Assembly: GCA_034928305.1 (NCBI GenBank)
Contig: JAYFOZ010000002.1
Coordinates: 372,001-436,000 of the forward strand
Direction of reading: 5' to 3'
DNA length: 64,000 bases
Source of the DNA: Methanomassiliicoccaceae archaeon
GTDB lineage: Archaea > Thermoplasmatota > Thermoplasmata > Methanomassiliicoccales > Methanomethylophilaceae
In this document: piece by piece, positions 46,087 through 56,360 of the stretch
Layout of the letters: every line of letters starts with the position of its first letter
Position numbering within the stretch: position 1 is the first letter of the stretch
Program-made: the position numbers and the translations under genes
Notes under the pieces: model-generated
Seen by the model: only the letters and a program-made list of their open reading frames with translations
Told to the model about the DNA's origin: nothing
The model's database searches: none

Positions 46087-47019
46087 ATGAAAAACGAATG
46101 GATAAAAGTGGCGGCACCCGCCACCACCTCCAACATAGGGCCCGGGTTTGACACTTTCGGACTGGCTCTTAAGGAACCTTATGATGTGATCGAAGGCAGG
46201 AAGACCGAGTCAGGTCTGTCCATATCCGAGATATCCGGGCCCGGGAGCGGAAGCATCCCCAAAGACCCGGAACGAAACTCGGTCTGCATCGCGGCCGCCG
46301 AGGTTCTAAGAAGATCGGGGGAGAAATTCGGAATCGAGTTTAGGATCAGGAAGGGCATCAGGCCGGGAAGCGGAATGGGATCTTCCGGCGCATCTGCTGC
46401 AGGAGGAGCATATCTGGCACATTTAATGTGCGGAGAGAAGCTCAGTGAAAACGAAGTTGTTCTATGTGCCGCTCACGCCGAAGACGTGACTTCCGGAGGA
46501 TTCCACGCCGATAACGTAGCACCTTGCATCATAGGCGGATTCACCGTTATCAGGTCCTACGAACCGTTTGAAATGATATCGATAAAACCTCCCGAGAACC
46601 TCGGGTTGGTAGTGGCGCTCCCAGACATCTATGTGGAGACGAAAGAGGCGAGGAAGGTAATTCCCAAAGAGGTGCCTCTTAAACATCTCATATACCACGC
46701 AGGGAACGCCGCATGTCTTGTCCACGGTATGGACACCGGAGACCTGAAGCTCATCGGCAGGTCCGTACAGGACCTTGTTTCTGAGCCCTACCGTACTCAT
46801 TTCGTCCCACATCTGAAAGAGGCCGAGTCCGCCGCGATGTCCCATGGAGCTTTGGCGTCGTTCCTTGGAGGTTCCGGACCGTGCGTTATGTCGTTCTACG
46901 ACAAAAACACTCATAAAGGGGACATAATCGCCGAGAGTGTGAAAGCCGTCTTTATCGAGGCAGGCATCGGATGCGACACGTGGGTCACCGATTGCGGAGA
47001 AGGTTGCAGGAGGATCTGA
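46087..47019 (+). CDS. thrB: Homoserine kinase
   Basis: 310 residues of the GHMP kinase family: N-terminal VAAPATTSNIGPGFDTFGLA, ATP motif RPGSGMGSSGASAAGGAYLA and C-terminal FLGGSGPCVMSFYD. Start chosen at 46087 (MKNEWIKV); the open frame upstream has no family similarity. Followed one base later by thrC. Confidence 0.93.
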   Translation: MKNEWIKVAAPATTSNIGPGFDTFGLALKEPYDVIEGRKTESGLSISEISGPGSGSIPKDPERNSVCIAAAEVLRRSGEKFGIEFRIRKGIRPGSGMGSSGASAAGGAYLAHLMCGEKLSENEVVLCAAHAEDVTSGGFHADNVAPCIIGGFTVIRSYEPFEMISIKPPENLGLVVALPDIYVETKEARKVIPKEVPLKHLIYHAGNAACLVHGMDTGDLKLIGRSVQDLVSEPYRTHFVPHLKEAESAAMSHGALASFLGGSGPCVMSFYDKNTHKGDIIAESVKAVFIEAGIGCDTWVTDCGEGCRRI

Positions 47020-47020
47020 A

Positions 47021-48238
47021 ATGGCAAATCATAAGGTAATGTGCTGGGACTGCGGAGCGACGGTCGAAGACCCGTTCGTCAGCGTATGCCCCAAATGCGG
47101 CGGTCTGCTCACCGTCAAGATGGAACTGGAGAAGGTCAAGGAGAAGAAGCCCGAAGACCTAAGGAAAGAGCCCTTGGGAGTTTGGAGATACCACGACTTC
47201 ATGCCGGTAGATCCTAAGCATAAGATCTCGATCCAGGAAGGGGGCACGCCCCTTTACAAGACGTATGCGCTTGCAGAGAAGGCAGGCGTAAAAGAAATGT
47301 TCGTAAAGTTCGAAGGACTCAATCCCACCGGTTCGTTCAAGGACCGCGGGATGACCATCGGCGTCACCCGTGCAAAAGAGCTCGATGCGAAGGTCGTCGG
47401 CTGCGCGTCCACCGGAAATACGTCGGCGTCCCTTGCGGCCTACGCCGCAAAGGCCGGGATGAAGTGTGCCGTATTCCTTCCTTCCGGGAAGGTCGCCGCC
47501 GGTAAACTCGCACAGGCCCTGTTCTACGGTGCGAAGGTACTCTCTATCGATGGGAATTTCGATGATGCGTTGGCACTTGCAAGGAAAATGGCGGACGAGA
47601 AGAAGATCTATCTTCTGAATTCCATCAATCCCTATCGTCCTGAAGGGCAGAAGTCGGTGTTATTCGAGATCATGGACCAGCTCAACTACGAGGTTCCGGA
47701 CAGGATCGTCCTCCCTGTAGGCAATGCCGCCAATATTTGGGCCGTTTACAAGGCGCTGACCGAGCTCGAAGAGGTCGGATGGATCGATAAGATGCCCATG
47801 CTCACCGGCATACAGGCCGAAGGATCGAGCCCCGTGGCGAAAGCATTCGGAAAGCACGAAGAGGACTTTGTGCCGGTCGAGAATCCCGAAACGCTTGCCA
47901 CTGCGATCCGCATCGGCAACCCGGTCAGCGGCAGGAAGGCGCTTGCCGCGATATACAGCACGGGAGGTTACTCCGCTACGGTCACCGATGAGGAGATAAT
48001 ATCGGCCCAGAAGCTCACCGCAAGGAAAGAGGGCGTGTTCGTCGAACCTGCCTCTGCGGCATCCGTCGCAGGCATCTTGAAACTGAGGGAGCAGGGAATA
48101 ATCGACCGTGACGAAAGAGTGGTCGCTATCTGCACAGGAAACGGCCTGAAGGATCCCGAAACAGCGGTAAAGTACAGCGAGCCGCCGATAAGGTGCTCCA
48201 ACTCCGTCGCGGAAGTGGAAAGGATCCTGTCTCAGTGA
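47021..48238 (+). CDS. thrC: Threonine synthase
   Basis: 405 residues, PLP enzyme. N-terminal zinc ribbon CWDCGATVEDPFVSVCPKCG, PLP Lys in GLNPTGSFKDRGMTIGVTRA, and the glycine loop ASTGNTSASLAAYA. Ends in TGA adjoining the convergent Hel308 gene by 1 nt. Confidence 0.95.
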   Translation: MANHKVMCWDCGATVEDPFVSVCPKCGGLLTVKMELEKVKEKKPEDLRKEPLGVWRYHDFMPVDPKHKISIQEGGTPLYKTYALAEKAGVKEMFVKFEGLNPTGSFKDRGMTIGVTRAKELDAKVVGCASTGNTSASLAAYAAKAGMKCAVFLPSGKVAAGKLAQALFYGAKVLSIDGNFDDALALARKMADEKKIYLLNSINPYRPEGQKSVLFEIMDQLNYEVPDRIVLPVGNAANIWAVYKALTELEEVGWIDKMPMLTGIQAEGSSPVAKAFGKHEEDFVPVENPETLATAIRIGNPVSGRKALAAIYSTGGYSATVTDEEIISAQKLTARKEGVFVEPASAASVAGILKLREQGIIDRDERVVAICTGNGLKDPETAVKYSEPPIRCSNSVAEVERILSQ

Positions 48239-50470
48239 TCAGAAGTCGAATATATTCGACTGCTTCGAAACCTTTTCCCCATTAAATTCAGCGGACATAG
48301 CGTCCAGATCTTCCATTTCGGGGTCCCACTCCGGCATGGGAATCTCCTTGCCGACCGATCCTCCGGCCTGATTCTTGAGGCTCTTCGCGAGTGAAGGGCC
48401 GATGCGCGGGAGAGAGGCGAGTTTATTCTCATCGGCCGACATGATGTCCGACCTTTTGCGGTATCCAGCATTATACAGGGTCCTCGCCCTGGTCCTGCCG
48501 ACGCCCCGGAACGATACAAGGTCGATCAGCTCGTCCTTCACGCCGTACTTTATGCGTGTGAGCAGAGGCCTTATGGCCCTGACGGAATCCGGCCTCATGA
48601 TGTATGCTATCTCGCTCATGGAATACATGATCCAGTCCATCATGTCCACCCTCGAGCGGACGTCCCCGGGACCTATACCCAGAGACTCGGTCAGGACATC
48701 CTCGGGAATCTCGGAGATCCAGTCCTCGGTCATGGCGGAAACCTTCAGGGCTCCCATGAATACTTCATAATTGAAATCCGGGTCTTCGAAAGGATCGAAA
48801 AGGCATTTTCCTTCATATTCTTCGGCAAGAGCGCCAAGCCTGGCCTCGTCGCTCTTCTTTGGATATAGTCCCATAACGTCGGGAGTTAAAGCGGCCGCGA
48901 GGAGCACCGAGAAAACGTCAGTGTCTTCCTTCATATTCTTGACGGCATCCCTGAGGATGACCGCGGACTTTGGGTCGATATACAGGTCGGAAATTCTTTT
49001 TCCGAAGGGAAGTATCCTCACGGACCCGCCGTTCTTTTCTATCATTCCTTCTCTCGCCAGGAAATCGGTGACCTTCTCAACGACGCTTTCCACTCCGAAA
49101 AGGGACGAGGTGCTCCCATAGAAGGTGGAGCGGAGGAAGTCGACGATATCGTCATCGGAGGAAGCGTCGCCGGTGGCGATGAGGCCCAACATATGGCTCC
49201 TCAACGTAACTTCGTTGCCCAGCTTCGATGTCAGGCGCTCTGTGTCGTGCATTATGTAGTCGTACATCAGGCGGTCGCTGTCGCGTAGGTTCTTTGCGAT
49301 CAGCACAGCCTCGCCATAAGGATCATAACCCGGCCTACCCGCGCGGCCGCACATCTGTTTGACCTCCATCACGGAAATGGGGACCATTCCAGCGTTCGAT
49401 TCGAACCTTCCCGTATCTCTGACGATGACTCTTCTTGCCGGAAGATTGATGCCCGCAGCCAAGGTTGGCGTGGCGACAATGCACTTGATGAGCCCGCTGC
49501 GGAAGTTATCCTCCACGTACTTCCTCTGCCTGTATGTCAGGCCAGCATTGTGGAATGCGGTTCCCGAGGAAACACATTGTGCCAGCTTCTTTCCCAGAGA
49601 TGTGGTCTCCGAACCTCCTTCGAGCAGGTCGGAGTCCTGTTTTGACAGAGTTCTGCCTGCATACTCTTCCATCTTCGCAGAATATTTCGTCGCCAGGGAT
49701 TCGGTGGACCTGCGCGCGTTCACGAACACGAGGCACTGTCCGCCCTCCTCTATCGTCTGTTTGATAAGCGCCCATATCTCGTCTTTTTCAGCAGGCACTT
49801 CTTTCTTTTTCATGTCGTCGAACTTTATCTCCCCGTCGAAGAACACGCCTTCTCTCAACGGGACCGGGCGCCAATCGCTCCTGACAAGCTTGGCATCAAG
49901 CCACATGGCCAGATCTTCGGCGTTTGATATTGTTGCCGACAGCGCTATTATCTGAAGGTTGGGATTCCTTCTCATCAGTTTGGTAAGAGCAACTTCCAAG
50001 GTGGGACCTCTTCCGGGGTCATGTATCATGTGCACTTCGTCGGCTATCACCAGGCCAACGGAATCTATCCATCTGCTTCCGTGACGGATCATCGAGTCCG
50101 CTTTCTCCGAAGTTGCCACCACTATGTCCGCGTCCCTGACGCCACCGTCGTCCGAGTCAAGGTCGCCCGTGCTCATAGCAACTGTAAATCCAAGGTGGGA
50201 AAAGGAATCCAGATCTTCCTTTTTTTCCGAGGCCAACGCTTTTAGCGGAACAATATACAGGACCTTTTTATGTTCTTCAAGGACCTTTTTGATAGCCGGT
50301 ATATATCCGATAAGCGATTTACCGGAAGCAGTAGGCACGGAGACGACGATACTGTGCCCCTCAAGGGCTATGGGCAGCGCCGACGCCTGCGGAGGATGTA
50401 GTTCAATGAAGCCGTGTTCCCGAAGGGCATCAGCGACGTTGTCAGGAACGTCAAGTTCATCGAATCTCAT
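48239..50470 (-). CDS. hel308: Hel308-type DNA helicase
   Basis: 743 residues. Motifs LHPPQASALPIALEG (Q), VPTASGKSLIGYIP (Walker A), IADEVHMIHD (II), LSATISN (III), ATPTLAAGINLPAR (V) and QMCGRAGRPGYDPYGEAVL (VI); then the winged-helix and ratchet domains, and a C-terminal helix-hairpin-helix (FRGVGRTRARTLYNAGYRKR). 3'-5' helicase acting at stalled replication forks. Confidence 0.95.
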   Translation of the reverse strand: MRFDELDVPDNVADALREHGFIELHPPQASALPIALEGHSIVVSVPTASGKSLIGYIPAIKKVLEEHKKVLYIVPLKALASEKKEDLDSFSHLGFTVAMSTGDLDSDDGGVRDADIVVATSEKADSMIRHGSRWIDSVGLVIADEVHMIHDPGRGPTLEVALTKLMRRNPNLQIIALSATISNAEDLAMWLDAKLVRSDWRPVPLREGVFFDGEIKFDDMKKKEVPAEKDEIWALIKQTIEEGGQCLVFVNARRSTESLATKYSAKMEEYAGRTLSKQDSDLLEGGSETTSLGKKLAQCVSSGTAFHNAGLTYRQRKYVEDNFRSGLIKCIVATPTLAAGINLPARRVIVRDTGRFESNAGMVPISVMEVKQMCGRAGRPGYDPYGEAVLIAKNLRDSDRLMYDYIMHDTERLTSKLGNEVTLRSHMLGLIATGDASSDDDIVDFLRSTFYGSTSSLFGVESVVEKVTDFLAREGMIEKNGGSVRILPFGKRISDLYIDPKSAVILRDAVKNMKEDTDVFSVLLAAALTPDVMGLYPKKSDEARLGALAEEYEGKCLFDPFEDPDFNYEVFMGALKVSAMTEDWISEIPEDVLTESLGIGPGDVRSRVDMMDWIMYSMSEIAYIMRPDSVRAIRPLLTRIKYGVKDELIDLVSFRGVGRTRARTLYNAGYRKRSDIMSADENKLASLPRIGPSLAKSLKNQAGGSVGKEIPMPEWDPEMEDLDAMSAEFNGEKVSKQSNIFDF

Positions 50471-50556
50471 GTGCGGGCATATGGGACGCGATAATTAACC
50501 CTTATCGAAGCGTTCTTGCACAATCGTTAATTATGTCCTGATAATATAACAGCGAA

Positions 50557-51537
50557 ATGGATAAGAAAGTCCTCCTCGCACTGGTTTTGGTCGTGCCGTT
50601 TTTGTTTCTGCCTTTAGCCTCAGCGGATAGCTCGGAAGCAGAGGTAACAGATTTTACCTCATATTATTCCCAGCTAGACGACGAGGAAAAGGCCGTGTAC
50701 GATGCTGTCGATACACAGCCCAATGCCGAAAACGGTTGGACCGCCACGCTGTCCGCGGAAGCTACCGCGGATTCCGTTAAGCATGCCGTAGCGGCCGCAT
50801 ACCTTGACGACCCGGGAAAGATCTGGTTATGGATGGTTCCAACTGATCTTGCCAACACTTACGTTTACGACCAGACGGCCAAGACAATCACATTCACGCT
50901 TTTGACGGGCGTTTCTTCGTCTTATACTGAAGCCATGGAAGATTTCGCAGAGGGGCTGGGAATACAGGCCGACACCTCTGCCTCGGAGGCCGTCAGTATA
51001 ATAAATTCCAAGCTTCGCAACGTCGCGGAATATACGGATGATACGGACAATCCCCTCTACTATACGGCATATGGGGCAATCGTATTAGGGAAAGCGAACA
51101 GTTTCGGTTTTGCGGCCGCTGTCAAGTACTGTGCTTCGAATAACACGATCAACAACTATGACGTCGCCCTCGTATGCGGAAAACTGAATGACCCAGACGG
51201 ATCTTATTCACACGCATGGAATGTCGTAAGGGACACGGATGCGTGGTACGGTGTCGATGTGGGCCTCAACGAAGAGAAAGATACAAACACATATCTTATG
51301 AAGGCCTCCAACGATCATGGATACAATACCGATTACACATTCGCCGCATCGCATGACCCAGATATTTCAAATTACATCGGCACGAACGTTGTGATCGATA
51401 CGCCTGAACTGTTCGTAAGGCCTCCAGAGGTTGTTCCAGAGCCCACTTTCATAGAGAAATACGGTGGGGACATAGTTATAATAACCATAGTTGCCGTTCT
51501 CTGCATCGTATTGGCGTTTTTCGCTAGACGTGTTTGA
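50557..51537 (+). CDS. Transglutaminase-like surface protein (catalytic Cys replaced by Ser)
   Basis: 326 residues: signal helix VLLALVLVVPFLFLPLASAD, helical spacer, transglutaminase-like core GKANSFGFAAAVKYCASNNT ... SYSHAWNVVRDTDAWYGVDV, and a C-terminal membrane helix IVIITIVAVLCIVLAFFARRV. In the usual core the residue before GFA (here NSFGFA) is the nucleophilic Cys; Ser stands there, while the His and Asp sites are kept. Probably a non-catalytic binding domain or an altered esterase-like activity. Confidence 0.7.
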   Translation: MDKKVLLALVLVVPFLFLPLASADSSEAEVTDFTSYYSQLDDEEKAVYDAVDTQPNAENGWTATLSAEATADSVKHAVAAAYLDDPGKIWLWMVPTDLANTYVYDQTAKTITFTLLTGVSSSYTEAMEDFAEGLGIQADTSASEAVSIINSKLRNVAEYTDDTDNPLYYTAYGAIVLGKANSFGFAAAVKYCASNNTINNYDVALVCGKLNDPDGSYSHAWNVVRDTDAWYGVDVGLNEEKDTNTYLMKASNDHGYNTDYTFAASHDPDISNYIGTNVVIDTPELFVRPPEVVPEPTFIEKYGGDIVIITIVAVLCIVLAFFARRV

Positions 51538-51587
51538 TTATGAGCAATGTTTATATAAAAGAACATACTAATTCATGAGGAATAAAG

Positions 51588-53678
51588 ATGGAAAAGAAGA
51601 TGGAAGAGAAGCCGACCGACGAGCCTTTAGAGAAGTGGATCGAGAGGCAGACCTTCAAGTCCACAGAGGATGTCGAGATACCTGAGAAGATGTCCGATCG
51701 CGTTATCGGGCAGGACGTTGCAGTGGAGGTCATGAAGAAGGCGGCCTCCCAGAAGAGGCACGTCATGCTCATCGGTGAGCCAGGTACCGGAAAGTCGATG
51801 CTTGCCAATTCGATGGTCGAGTATCTCCCCAAGGAGGACCTGCAGGATGTTGTGGCATATCATAATCCAGAGGATTTCAACGAGCCCAGGATAAGGGCCC
51901 TGCCCTCGGGCAAAGGCAAGGCGATCGTCGCCGAGCAGAAGGCCCATGCCGCCGTCGTTAAAAACCAGAAGAGCACGATGTACATCTACGTCAGCATGTT
52001 CATAATTATACTGGGACTTCTGGGTTCCATATTCTTCAACAACTGGACGATCATGTTCATATCGCTTTTCAGCGTGTTCATAATATTGCTGTTCCTCAGG
52101 AACCCCAACCAGAAGACCGAAGTTATAATCGTCCCTAAGGTCCTGGTAGGCCACAATGTCGGAGATATGCCGCCGTTCGTGGACGCTACGGGCGCCCATG
52201 CAGGCGCGTTGCTCGGCGACGTCAGGCACGACCCGTTCCAGTCCGGAGGCCTCGAGACTCCTTCTCATGACAGGATCGAGGCGGGAGATATCCACAAGGC
52301 AAACAAAGGGGTTCTGTTCATAGACGAGATCAACATGCTTAAGATGGAATCTCAGCAGGCGCTCCTCACTGCAATGCAGGAGAGGAAGATGTCAATCACC
52401 GGACAGTCCGAACGCTCTTCCGGAGCATTGGTAAAGTCTGAGCCGGTCCCCTGCGATTTCATACTTGTTTGCGCAGGGAACCTTGATGCTCTGAAGGGCA
52501 TGCACCCGGCGCTCAGGTCGAGGATCAGAGGATACGGTTACGAAGTTTACATGCGCAACACCATGAAAGACACCGATGTCAACCGTTCGGATCTTGCCAG
52601 GTTCGTGGCCCAGGAGGTCAAGAAAGATGCCAAGATCCCTCATTTCGACAAATACGCCGTCGGAGAGATCATCAGGGAGGCCCAGCGTCGCGCCGGAAGG
52701 CGCGGGGAGCTCACACTCAGACTGAGGGAGCTCGGAGGCCTTATCCGTGTCTCGGGCGACGTTGCCGTCAAGAGGAACGCGAAGCTGGTCACCAAGGAAG
52801 ATGTCCTTGAAGCAAAGTCTTCGGCACGCGGGCTCGAGCAGCAGATTGCAGACCGTTACGTCGAGTCCAACAAAGCGTACACTCTATTCAAGACCGAAGG
52901 TTCATCCGTGGGAATGATCAACGGCCTCGCTGCGATGAACTCTGATTCGGAAATGTCGGAATTCGCGGGAATAGTCCTTCCAATAGTCGCAGAGGTCACC
53001 CCGGCGCAGATGAAGAAGGGCGGACGCATAGTTGCGACCGGCCAACTCGGAGTGATCGCCAAGGAGGCGGTCGACAACATATCGGCGGTCATCAAGAAGT
53101 ACACGATGACCAACCTCACGGACAGCGACATACACCTTCAGTACATCGGAACCTATTCCGGCGTCGAGGGCGACAGTGCGTCCATAACCATGGCCACTGT
53201 CATAATATCCGCTATGGAGAACATCCCGATACGCCAGGACCTGGCGATGACGGGAAGCCTCAACGTCAGGGGACAGGTGCTTCCGATAGGGGCAGTCACG
53301 GCAAAGCTGGAGGCCGCAGCGGCTTCCGGGATCAAGATGGCCCTCATACCCGAGAGCAACGTCAAGGATGTGCTGATCGAGGACAAGTACTATGATATGA
53401 TGGACATCTATTCCGTTGCCAATCTGCGCGACGTGCTGGAGTACGCCTTCGTAGACTGCCCGATGAAGACCCAGTACCTGGAAAAGCTACTGCCTCTGAC
53501 TCCGAACGGAAAGTCCACGGTCAAGAAACTGGAGCGCCCTCCCAGATACGAGATCAAGGTCCAGGAATTCGAGATCAAGCCCCCGGTCAAACCTCAGAAG
53601 AACATTGAGCCCGAACCCGAGCCCGAACCCCTGTCCGAACAGGACAGGGCCACCGGGGGAGCTCCCTGCGGAGCCTAA
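51588..53678 (+). CDS. lonB: Archaeal Lon protease (LonB), membrane-anchored
   Basis: 696 residues. AAA+ Walker A GEPGTGKSMLANSMVEYLPK, inserted membrane pair (about residues 125-170: MYIYVSMFIIILGLLGSIFF and MFISLFSVFIILLF), Walker B KGVLFIDEINML, then the serine protease domain with catalytic Ser in GVEGDSASITMATVIISAME and Lys in IGAVTAKLEAAAASG. The tail is Pro/Glu-rich (PVKPQKNIEPEPEPEPLSEQ). Degrades misfolded proteins at the membrane. Confidence 0.95.
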   Translation: MEKKMEEKPTDEPLEKWIERQTFKSTEDVEIPEKMSDRVIGQDVAVEVMKKAASQKRHVMLIGEPGTGKSMLANSMVEYLPKEDLQDVVAYHNPEDFNEPRIRALPSGKGKAIVAEQKAHAAVVKNQKSTMYIYVSMFIIILGLLGSIFFNNWTIMFISLFSVFIILLFLRNPNQKTEVIIVPKVLVGHNVGDMPPFVDATGAHAGALLGDVRHDPFQSGGLETPSHDRIEAGDIHKANKGVLFIDEINMLKMESQQALLTAMQERKMSITGQSERSSGALVKSEPVPCDFILVCAGNLDALKGMHPALRSRIRGYGYEVYMRNTMKDTDVNRSDLARFVAQEVKKDAKIPHFDKYAVGEIIREAQRRAGRRGELTLRLRELGGLIRVSGDVAVKRNAKLVTKEDVLEAKSSARGLEQQIADRYVESNKAYTLFKTEGSSVGMINGLAAMNSDSEMSEFAGIVLPIVAEVTPAQMKKGGRIVATGQLGVIAKEAVDNISAVIKKYTMTNLTDSDIHLQYIGTYSGVEGDSASITMATVIISAMENIPIRQDLAMTGSLNVRGQVLPIGAVTAKLEAAAASGIKMALIPESNVKDVLIEDKYYDMMDIYSVANLRDVLEYAFVDCPMKTQYLEKLLPLTPNGKSTVKKLERPPRYEIKVQEFEIKPPVKPQKNIEPEPEPEPLSEQDRATGGAPCGA

Positions 53679-53709
53679 CACTTTAACCCCAGGAGGGACA
53701 TCATCAATT

Positions 53710-54240
53710 ATGTCAGGAGGACACGGGTACGACAAATATTCGCTGATGATAGGCAGGTTCCAGCCTCTCCACAGGGGACATTTGGAAGTTATACGCCAGT
53801 GCGCGTCCGAGTCCGAAAATCTGACCATAGGGATAGGGAGCGCCCAGTATTCCCACTCCCTTGAAAATCCATTCACGGCAGGAGAGAGGTACCTCATGAT
53901 CAAGAATACCCTTGACGATGAAGGGATCGAAAATTATTGCATAGTTCCGATAGAGGACATCAACCGTTATTCTGTTTGGGTGGCCCACGTGACGTCTATG
54001 TCGCCGCCGTTCACCTATGTCTATAGCAATAATCCCTTTACCCGCCGTCTTTTCGAGGAGTCAGGCTACAGAATAAAGGAATCCCCCATGTATAACAGGG
54101 ATGAATATTCCGGTACGGAGGTCCGCAGGAGGATCGTTGCGGAAGAAAACTGGCGCCCGCTGGTTCCCGAGGCCGTCGCAGAAGTCATCGATGAGATAGA
54201 CGGCATTGGCCGCATAAAGGACATATCGGGAGGAAATTGA
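53710..54240 (+). CDS. nadM: Nicotinamide-nucleotide adenylyltransferase (archaeal NadM)
   Basis: 176 residues. Signature [16 protein letters not shown] (HxGH form), and [16 protein letters not shown] as the second nucleotide motif. Joins NMN and ATP to NAD. Start at ATG 53710, just after lonB; operon with the CinA-like and ThiF-like genes. Confidence 0.92.
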   Translation: MSGGHGYDKYSLMIGRFQPLHRGHLEVIRQCASESENLTIGIGSAQYSHSLENPFTAGERYLMIKNTLDDEGIENYCIVPIEDINRYSVWVAHVTSMSPPFTYVYSNNPFTRRLFEESGYRIKESPMYNRDEYSGTEVRRRIVAEENWRPLVPEAVAEVIDEIDGIGRIKDISGGN

Positions 54241-54242
54241 GA

Positions 54243-54719
54243 ATGTCGGTGTTGCGGAAGATGTCCGCCGCCCTTAAATCGACCGGTTCTACACTTTCTC
54301 TTGCAGAATCCTGCACGGGCGGGCTGATTTCAATGAAGATAACTCAGGATTCCGGTTCCTCGGATTATTTTATCGGAAGTGCGGTTACATACAGCAACAT
54401 ATCGAAAAGCAGGATACTCGGCGTGTCCCCGGAGACGCTGTCAAAATTCGGGGCGGTCAGCGAAGAGGCCGCGATCGAGATGGCCAAAGGGGCCGCCGAA
54501 GCGTTCCTTTCCGATTATGCCGCATCCGTGACGGGAATAGCGGGACCCAACGGAGGTACTAAACGCAAGCCGGTGGGGACTGTATGCATCGGGCTCACCG
54601 ATGGAAGACGTTCTCTCGCATTCACGAAGCACTTCGAAGGTACCAGGGAGGAGGTCAGGGAACAGACGGCCGAAGCTGTCTTCGAGCTGTTGGCAGAGTT
54701 CGTAACGGAGAAGATATGA
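54243..54719 (+). CDS. CinA C-terminal domain, NMN amidohydrolase
   Basis: 158 residues, [20 protein letters not shown] then [20 protein letters not shown], and [20 protein letters not shown]. This is the stand-alone CinA_C/PncC fold, which deamidates NMN to nicotinate mononucleotide. GGGAGG lies 10 nt before ATG 54243 and decides the start over TTG 54237. Neighbour of nadM, fitting a pyridine-nucleotide salvage unit. Confidence 0.88.
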   Translation: MSVLRKMSAALKSTGSTLSLAESCTGGLISMKITQDSGSSDYFIGSAVTYSNISKSRILGVSPETLSKFGAVSEEAAIEMAKGAAEAFLSDYAASVTGIAGPNGGTKRKPVGTVCIGLTDGRRSLAFTKHFEGTREEVREQTAEAVFELLAEFVTEKI

Positions 54720-55417
54720 GCAGATATTCCAGGCAGGAGAAGCTTTTCGGCATCGAAGGCCAAAAGAAGCTCTCGGTCGCCACGGTAACCGTCGCGGGGT
54801 GCGGCGGGCTCGGCACATATCTTTCTTTGCTGCTGACGTCCGCGGGCATAGGAAAAATAAGGCTGGTCGACGGCGGCACACCATCGGAAACCGATCTGAA
54901 CAGGCAGTTCTTCTATACCGGTGCCAAAGGATTCAAAGCAGACATCCTATCCAAGAGGCTCAGGGAGATAAATCCCGAAGTCGAGATAGAGACAATATGC
55001 AGATTCATCGAGGAAGACAACGCTCCCGAGATCATAGGCAAATGCGACGTCATAGCAGACTGTCTGGATTCGGTGAGATCGCGTCTGGTTATAAACAAAT
55101 ACGCCGTTTTGAACAATATACCTCTGGCACATGGGGGGATCGACGGTTTTTACGGTCAGGCCACATTCATATTTCCCGGCAGGACCCCATGTCTCCGCTG
55201 CATTCTCAGAGGTACTGACGAACGCGTTCCCGATTCTATGGCTCCGATAGTATCGCTTATCGCATCAGTTCAGGCTTCCGACATAGTCAAATTCATAACC
55301 GGGTCCGGCGAGACCATGGAGGGAAAGCTGTTCACGGTCTTTGCTGGCACAAATGATTACGGCACTGTTGCGATAAGCCCCGATCCCAAATGTCCCGTAT
55401 GCGGACGAATCCAGTAA
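54716..55417 (+). CDS. ThiF/MoeB-type adenylyltransferase (E1-like)
   Basis: 233 residues: [20 protein letters not shown], nucleotide motif [27 protein letters not shown], then [19 protein letters not shown] and zinc Cys pairs in CLRCIL and CPVCGRI. Activates small sulfur-carrier proteins for molybdopterin or thiamine synthesis. ATG overlaps the stop of the CinA gene (ATGA). Confidence 0.9.
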   Translation: MSRYSRQEKLFGIEGQKKLSVATVTVAGCGGLGTYLSLLLTSAGIGKIRLVDGGTPSETDLNRQFFYTGAKGFKADILSKRLREINPEVEIETICRFIEEDNAPEIIGKCDVIADCLDSVRSRLVINKYAVLNNIPLAHGGIDGFYGQATFIFPGRTPCLRCILRGTDERVPDSMAPIVSLIASVQASDIVKFITGSGETMEGKLFTVFAGTNDYGTVAISPDPKCPVCGRIQ

Positions 55418-55457
55418 TCTCGCTGAAAATAAATACAGCCCATCTATTTGGACAGTC

Positions 55458-56360
55458 ATGAAGAAAATAATGACCGGGAAGGTAAAAGAGGTCTACAGTG
55501 TCGACGACGACACGCTGGAGTTCGCCTACACGGACAACATATCGGTTTTCGATAAGATAATTCCGTCCAAGATCCCCCACAAGGGGGAGACCCTGTGCAG
55601 GACGGCCAAGTTCTGGTTCGAACTTCTGTCGGAAAAAGGGATTCACAATCACTACATCAGCGAACCCGCCCCCGATAGGATGAGGGTTAAGAGGGTCGAC
55701 ATAATCAGGGATTACAGTAAGATCGACGGGCGCACCGTCAATTATCTGATACCTCTCGAGGTCATATGCAGGCACTATGCTGCCGGCTCGCTTATGGACC
55801 GCATAAAGGACGGGAAAGTAACCGCGGAGCAACTCGGATTCCCCAAGGGGCACACTGTGAAATACGGGGAGAAGCTCCCAACGCCGTTTCTGGAAGCAAC
55901 GACCAAGCTCGAAGAGCACGACATGAATCTGACCGATGCGGAAGCAAAGAAGATGGCAGGGCTCAGCGACGCCGAGTACGAAGAGATTAAAAAAACAGTT
56001 CTCAAAATAGATGGAATAATCTCTGAAGAGGCGAAGAAGCGCGGCCTCATCCACTGCGACGGCAAAAAGGAGTTCGGTTATGACAGGGACCGTAAACTGA
56101 TGGTTCTGGACACGTTCGGGACCTTGGACGAGGACCGCTGGTGGGATGCCTCGGAGTATGAGGGCGGCAAGGTCGTCGAGCTGTCCAAGGAGTTTGTACG
56201 CCAGTACTACCGCGAGAGCGGATATCATGCAAAGCTGATGGAGGCACGCGAGAAAGGCCTCAAGGAGCCAGATATACCCGCTCTCCCGCAGGACATCATC
56301 GACCGTACAAGCAAACTTTATGTCAGCATGTACGAGAGGATAACAGGCGAGAAGTTCTGA
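55458..56360 (+). CDS. purC: SAICAR synthetase
   Basis: 300 residues; GKVKEVYSVDDDTLEFAYTD, PVPLEVICRHYAAGSL-type stretch (here YLIPLEVICRHYAAGSLMDR), DEVHTPDS-equivalent DTFGTLDEDRWWDASEYEGG, FVRQYYRESGY. Step of purine synthesis (CAIR + Asp + ATP). Normal length. Confidence 0.94.
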   Translation: MKKIMTGKVKEVYSVDDDTLEFAYTDNISVFDKIIPSKIPHKGETLCRTAKFWFELLSEKGIHNHYISEPAPDRMRVKRVDIIRDYSKIDGRTVNYLIPLEVICRHYAAGSLMDRIKDGKVTAEQLGFPKGHTVKYGEKLPTPFLEATTKLEEHDMNLTDAEAKKMAGLSDAEYEEIKKTVLKIDGIISEEAKKRGLIHCDGKKEFGYDRDRKLMVLDTFGTLDEDRWWDASEYEGGKVVELSKEFVRQYYRESGYHAKLMEAREKGLKEPDIPALPQDIIDRTSKLYVSMYERITGEKF

